From positions 1 to 5,314 of the forward strand of contig CAMWRO010000211.1 in the NCBI GenBank assembly GCA_947176615.1: a stretch of 5,314 bases of DNA. Direction: 5' to 3'. Numbering within the stretch: position 1 is the stretch's first letter; every line of letters begins with the position of its first letter. Positions 5,291 to 5,314 of this stretch are shown here, in pieces. A program made the position numbers and the translations under genes. This DNA comes from an uncultured Porphyromonadaceae bacterium. GTDB taxonomy: Bacteria > Bacteroidota > Bacteroidia > Bacteroidales > Muribaculaceae. Below the pieces are notes generated by a model. The model searched no databases, had not been told where the DNA came from, and saw nothing but the letters and a program-made list of their open reading frames with translations.

Positions 5291-5314
5291 ATGATTTATC
5301 AGGACTATTTTCGC
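5255..5314 (+). CDS. Possible start of an unidentified gene running off the right edge
   Basis: Twenty codons from ATG at 5255 read MLMFTLQQKHRHMIYQDYFR without a stop before the window ends. The polar, aromatic mix looks more like a real N-terminus than the neighbouring frames do. A stop codon (TAA, 5231-5233) lies upstream in the same frame, which is consistent with a gene beginning here. ATGs at 5261 and 5291 are alternatives. No Bacteroides promoter with both boxes is visible upstream, and the 12-bp inverted repeat overlaps the start. I do not recognise the protein. It could be chance. Confidence 0.22.
   Translation, partial: MLMFTLQQKHRHMIYQDYFR

Larger units (their letters stand above)
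5133..5314. other. Unassigned right-edge sequence with overlapping open frames
   Basis: No gene is recognised. Three readings compete. A plus frame in register with the relic is stop-free from 5077 to the edge (79 codons, no ATG). A minus frame is open from the edge down to a TGA at 5128-5126 (62 codons). A plus frame with ATGs at 5255, 5261 and 5291 reads MLMFTLQQKHRHMIYQDYFR up to the edge. At most one is likely to be real, and composition does not decide. Confidence 0.5.

Overview
The window looks like a piece of a Bacteroidales (Bacteroidota) chromosome, carrying ordinary housekeeping genes next to the scar of a mobile element. The evidence is the promoters: two match the Bacteroides-type consensus (TTG or TTTG, about 20 bases, then TAnnTTTG) instead of the E. 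coli -35/-10. Start codons also sit behind A-rich leaders with no clear Shine-Dalgarno sequence, and protein details such as the PurB C-terminus and a Gly/Tyr/Asn-rich extension on RluB fit this group. The species cannot be named from the sequence alone.

Left part, minus strand. purB (3054 to 1711), encoding adenylosuccinate lyase, has a well-formed promoter and a strong hairpin just after its stop. After a gap of about 420 bases comes an RluB-type 23S rRNA pseudouridine synthase gene (1286 to the left edge, 3' end missing). It begins with about 265 residues of disordered, repetitive sequence before the S4 RNA-binding domain and the catalytic domain. The gap holds a candidate -7 element embedded in an 11-bp inverted repeat, which implies a long leader.

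Middle, two small convergent genes. A RibD-C/dihydrofolate-reductase-like protein (plus, 3376-3912) has a textbook Bacteroides promoter. A YvbK-like GNAT acetyltransferase (minus, 4481-4026) faces it. Two back-to-back hairpins between the stops probably terminate both.

Right part. From about 4551 to 5076 lie three collapsed pieces of one gene, recognisable as a PcfJ-domain protein of the kind carried by Bacteroidales conjugative elements. It has a frameshift, a lost zinc cysteine, an in-frame stop and two apparent internal deletions, so it is a pseudogene. A terminator hairpin follows it. The last 180 bases hold a 12-bp inverted repeat and overlapping open frames that cannot be assigned.

I see no CRISPR array, RNA gene, intact mobile element or coherent new multi-gene system. 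The most interesting items are the repeat-rich RluB extension and the collapsed PcfJ relic lying against the acetyltransferase promoter.
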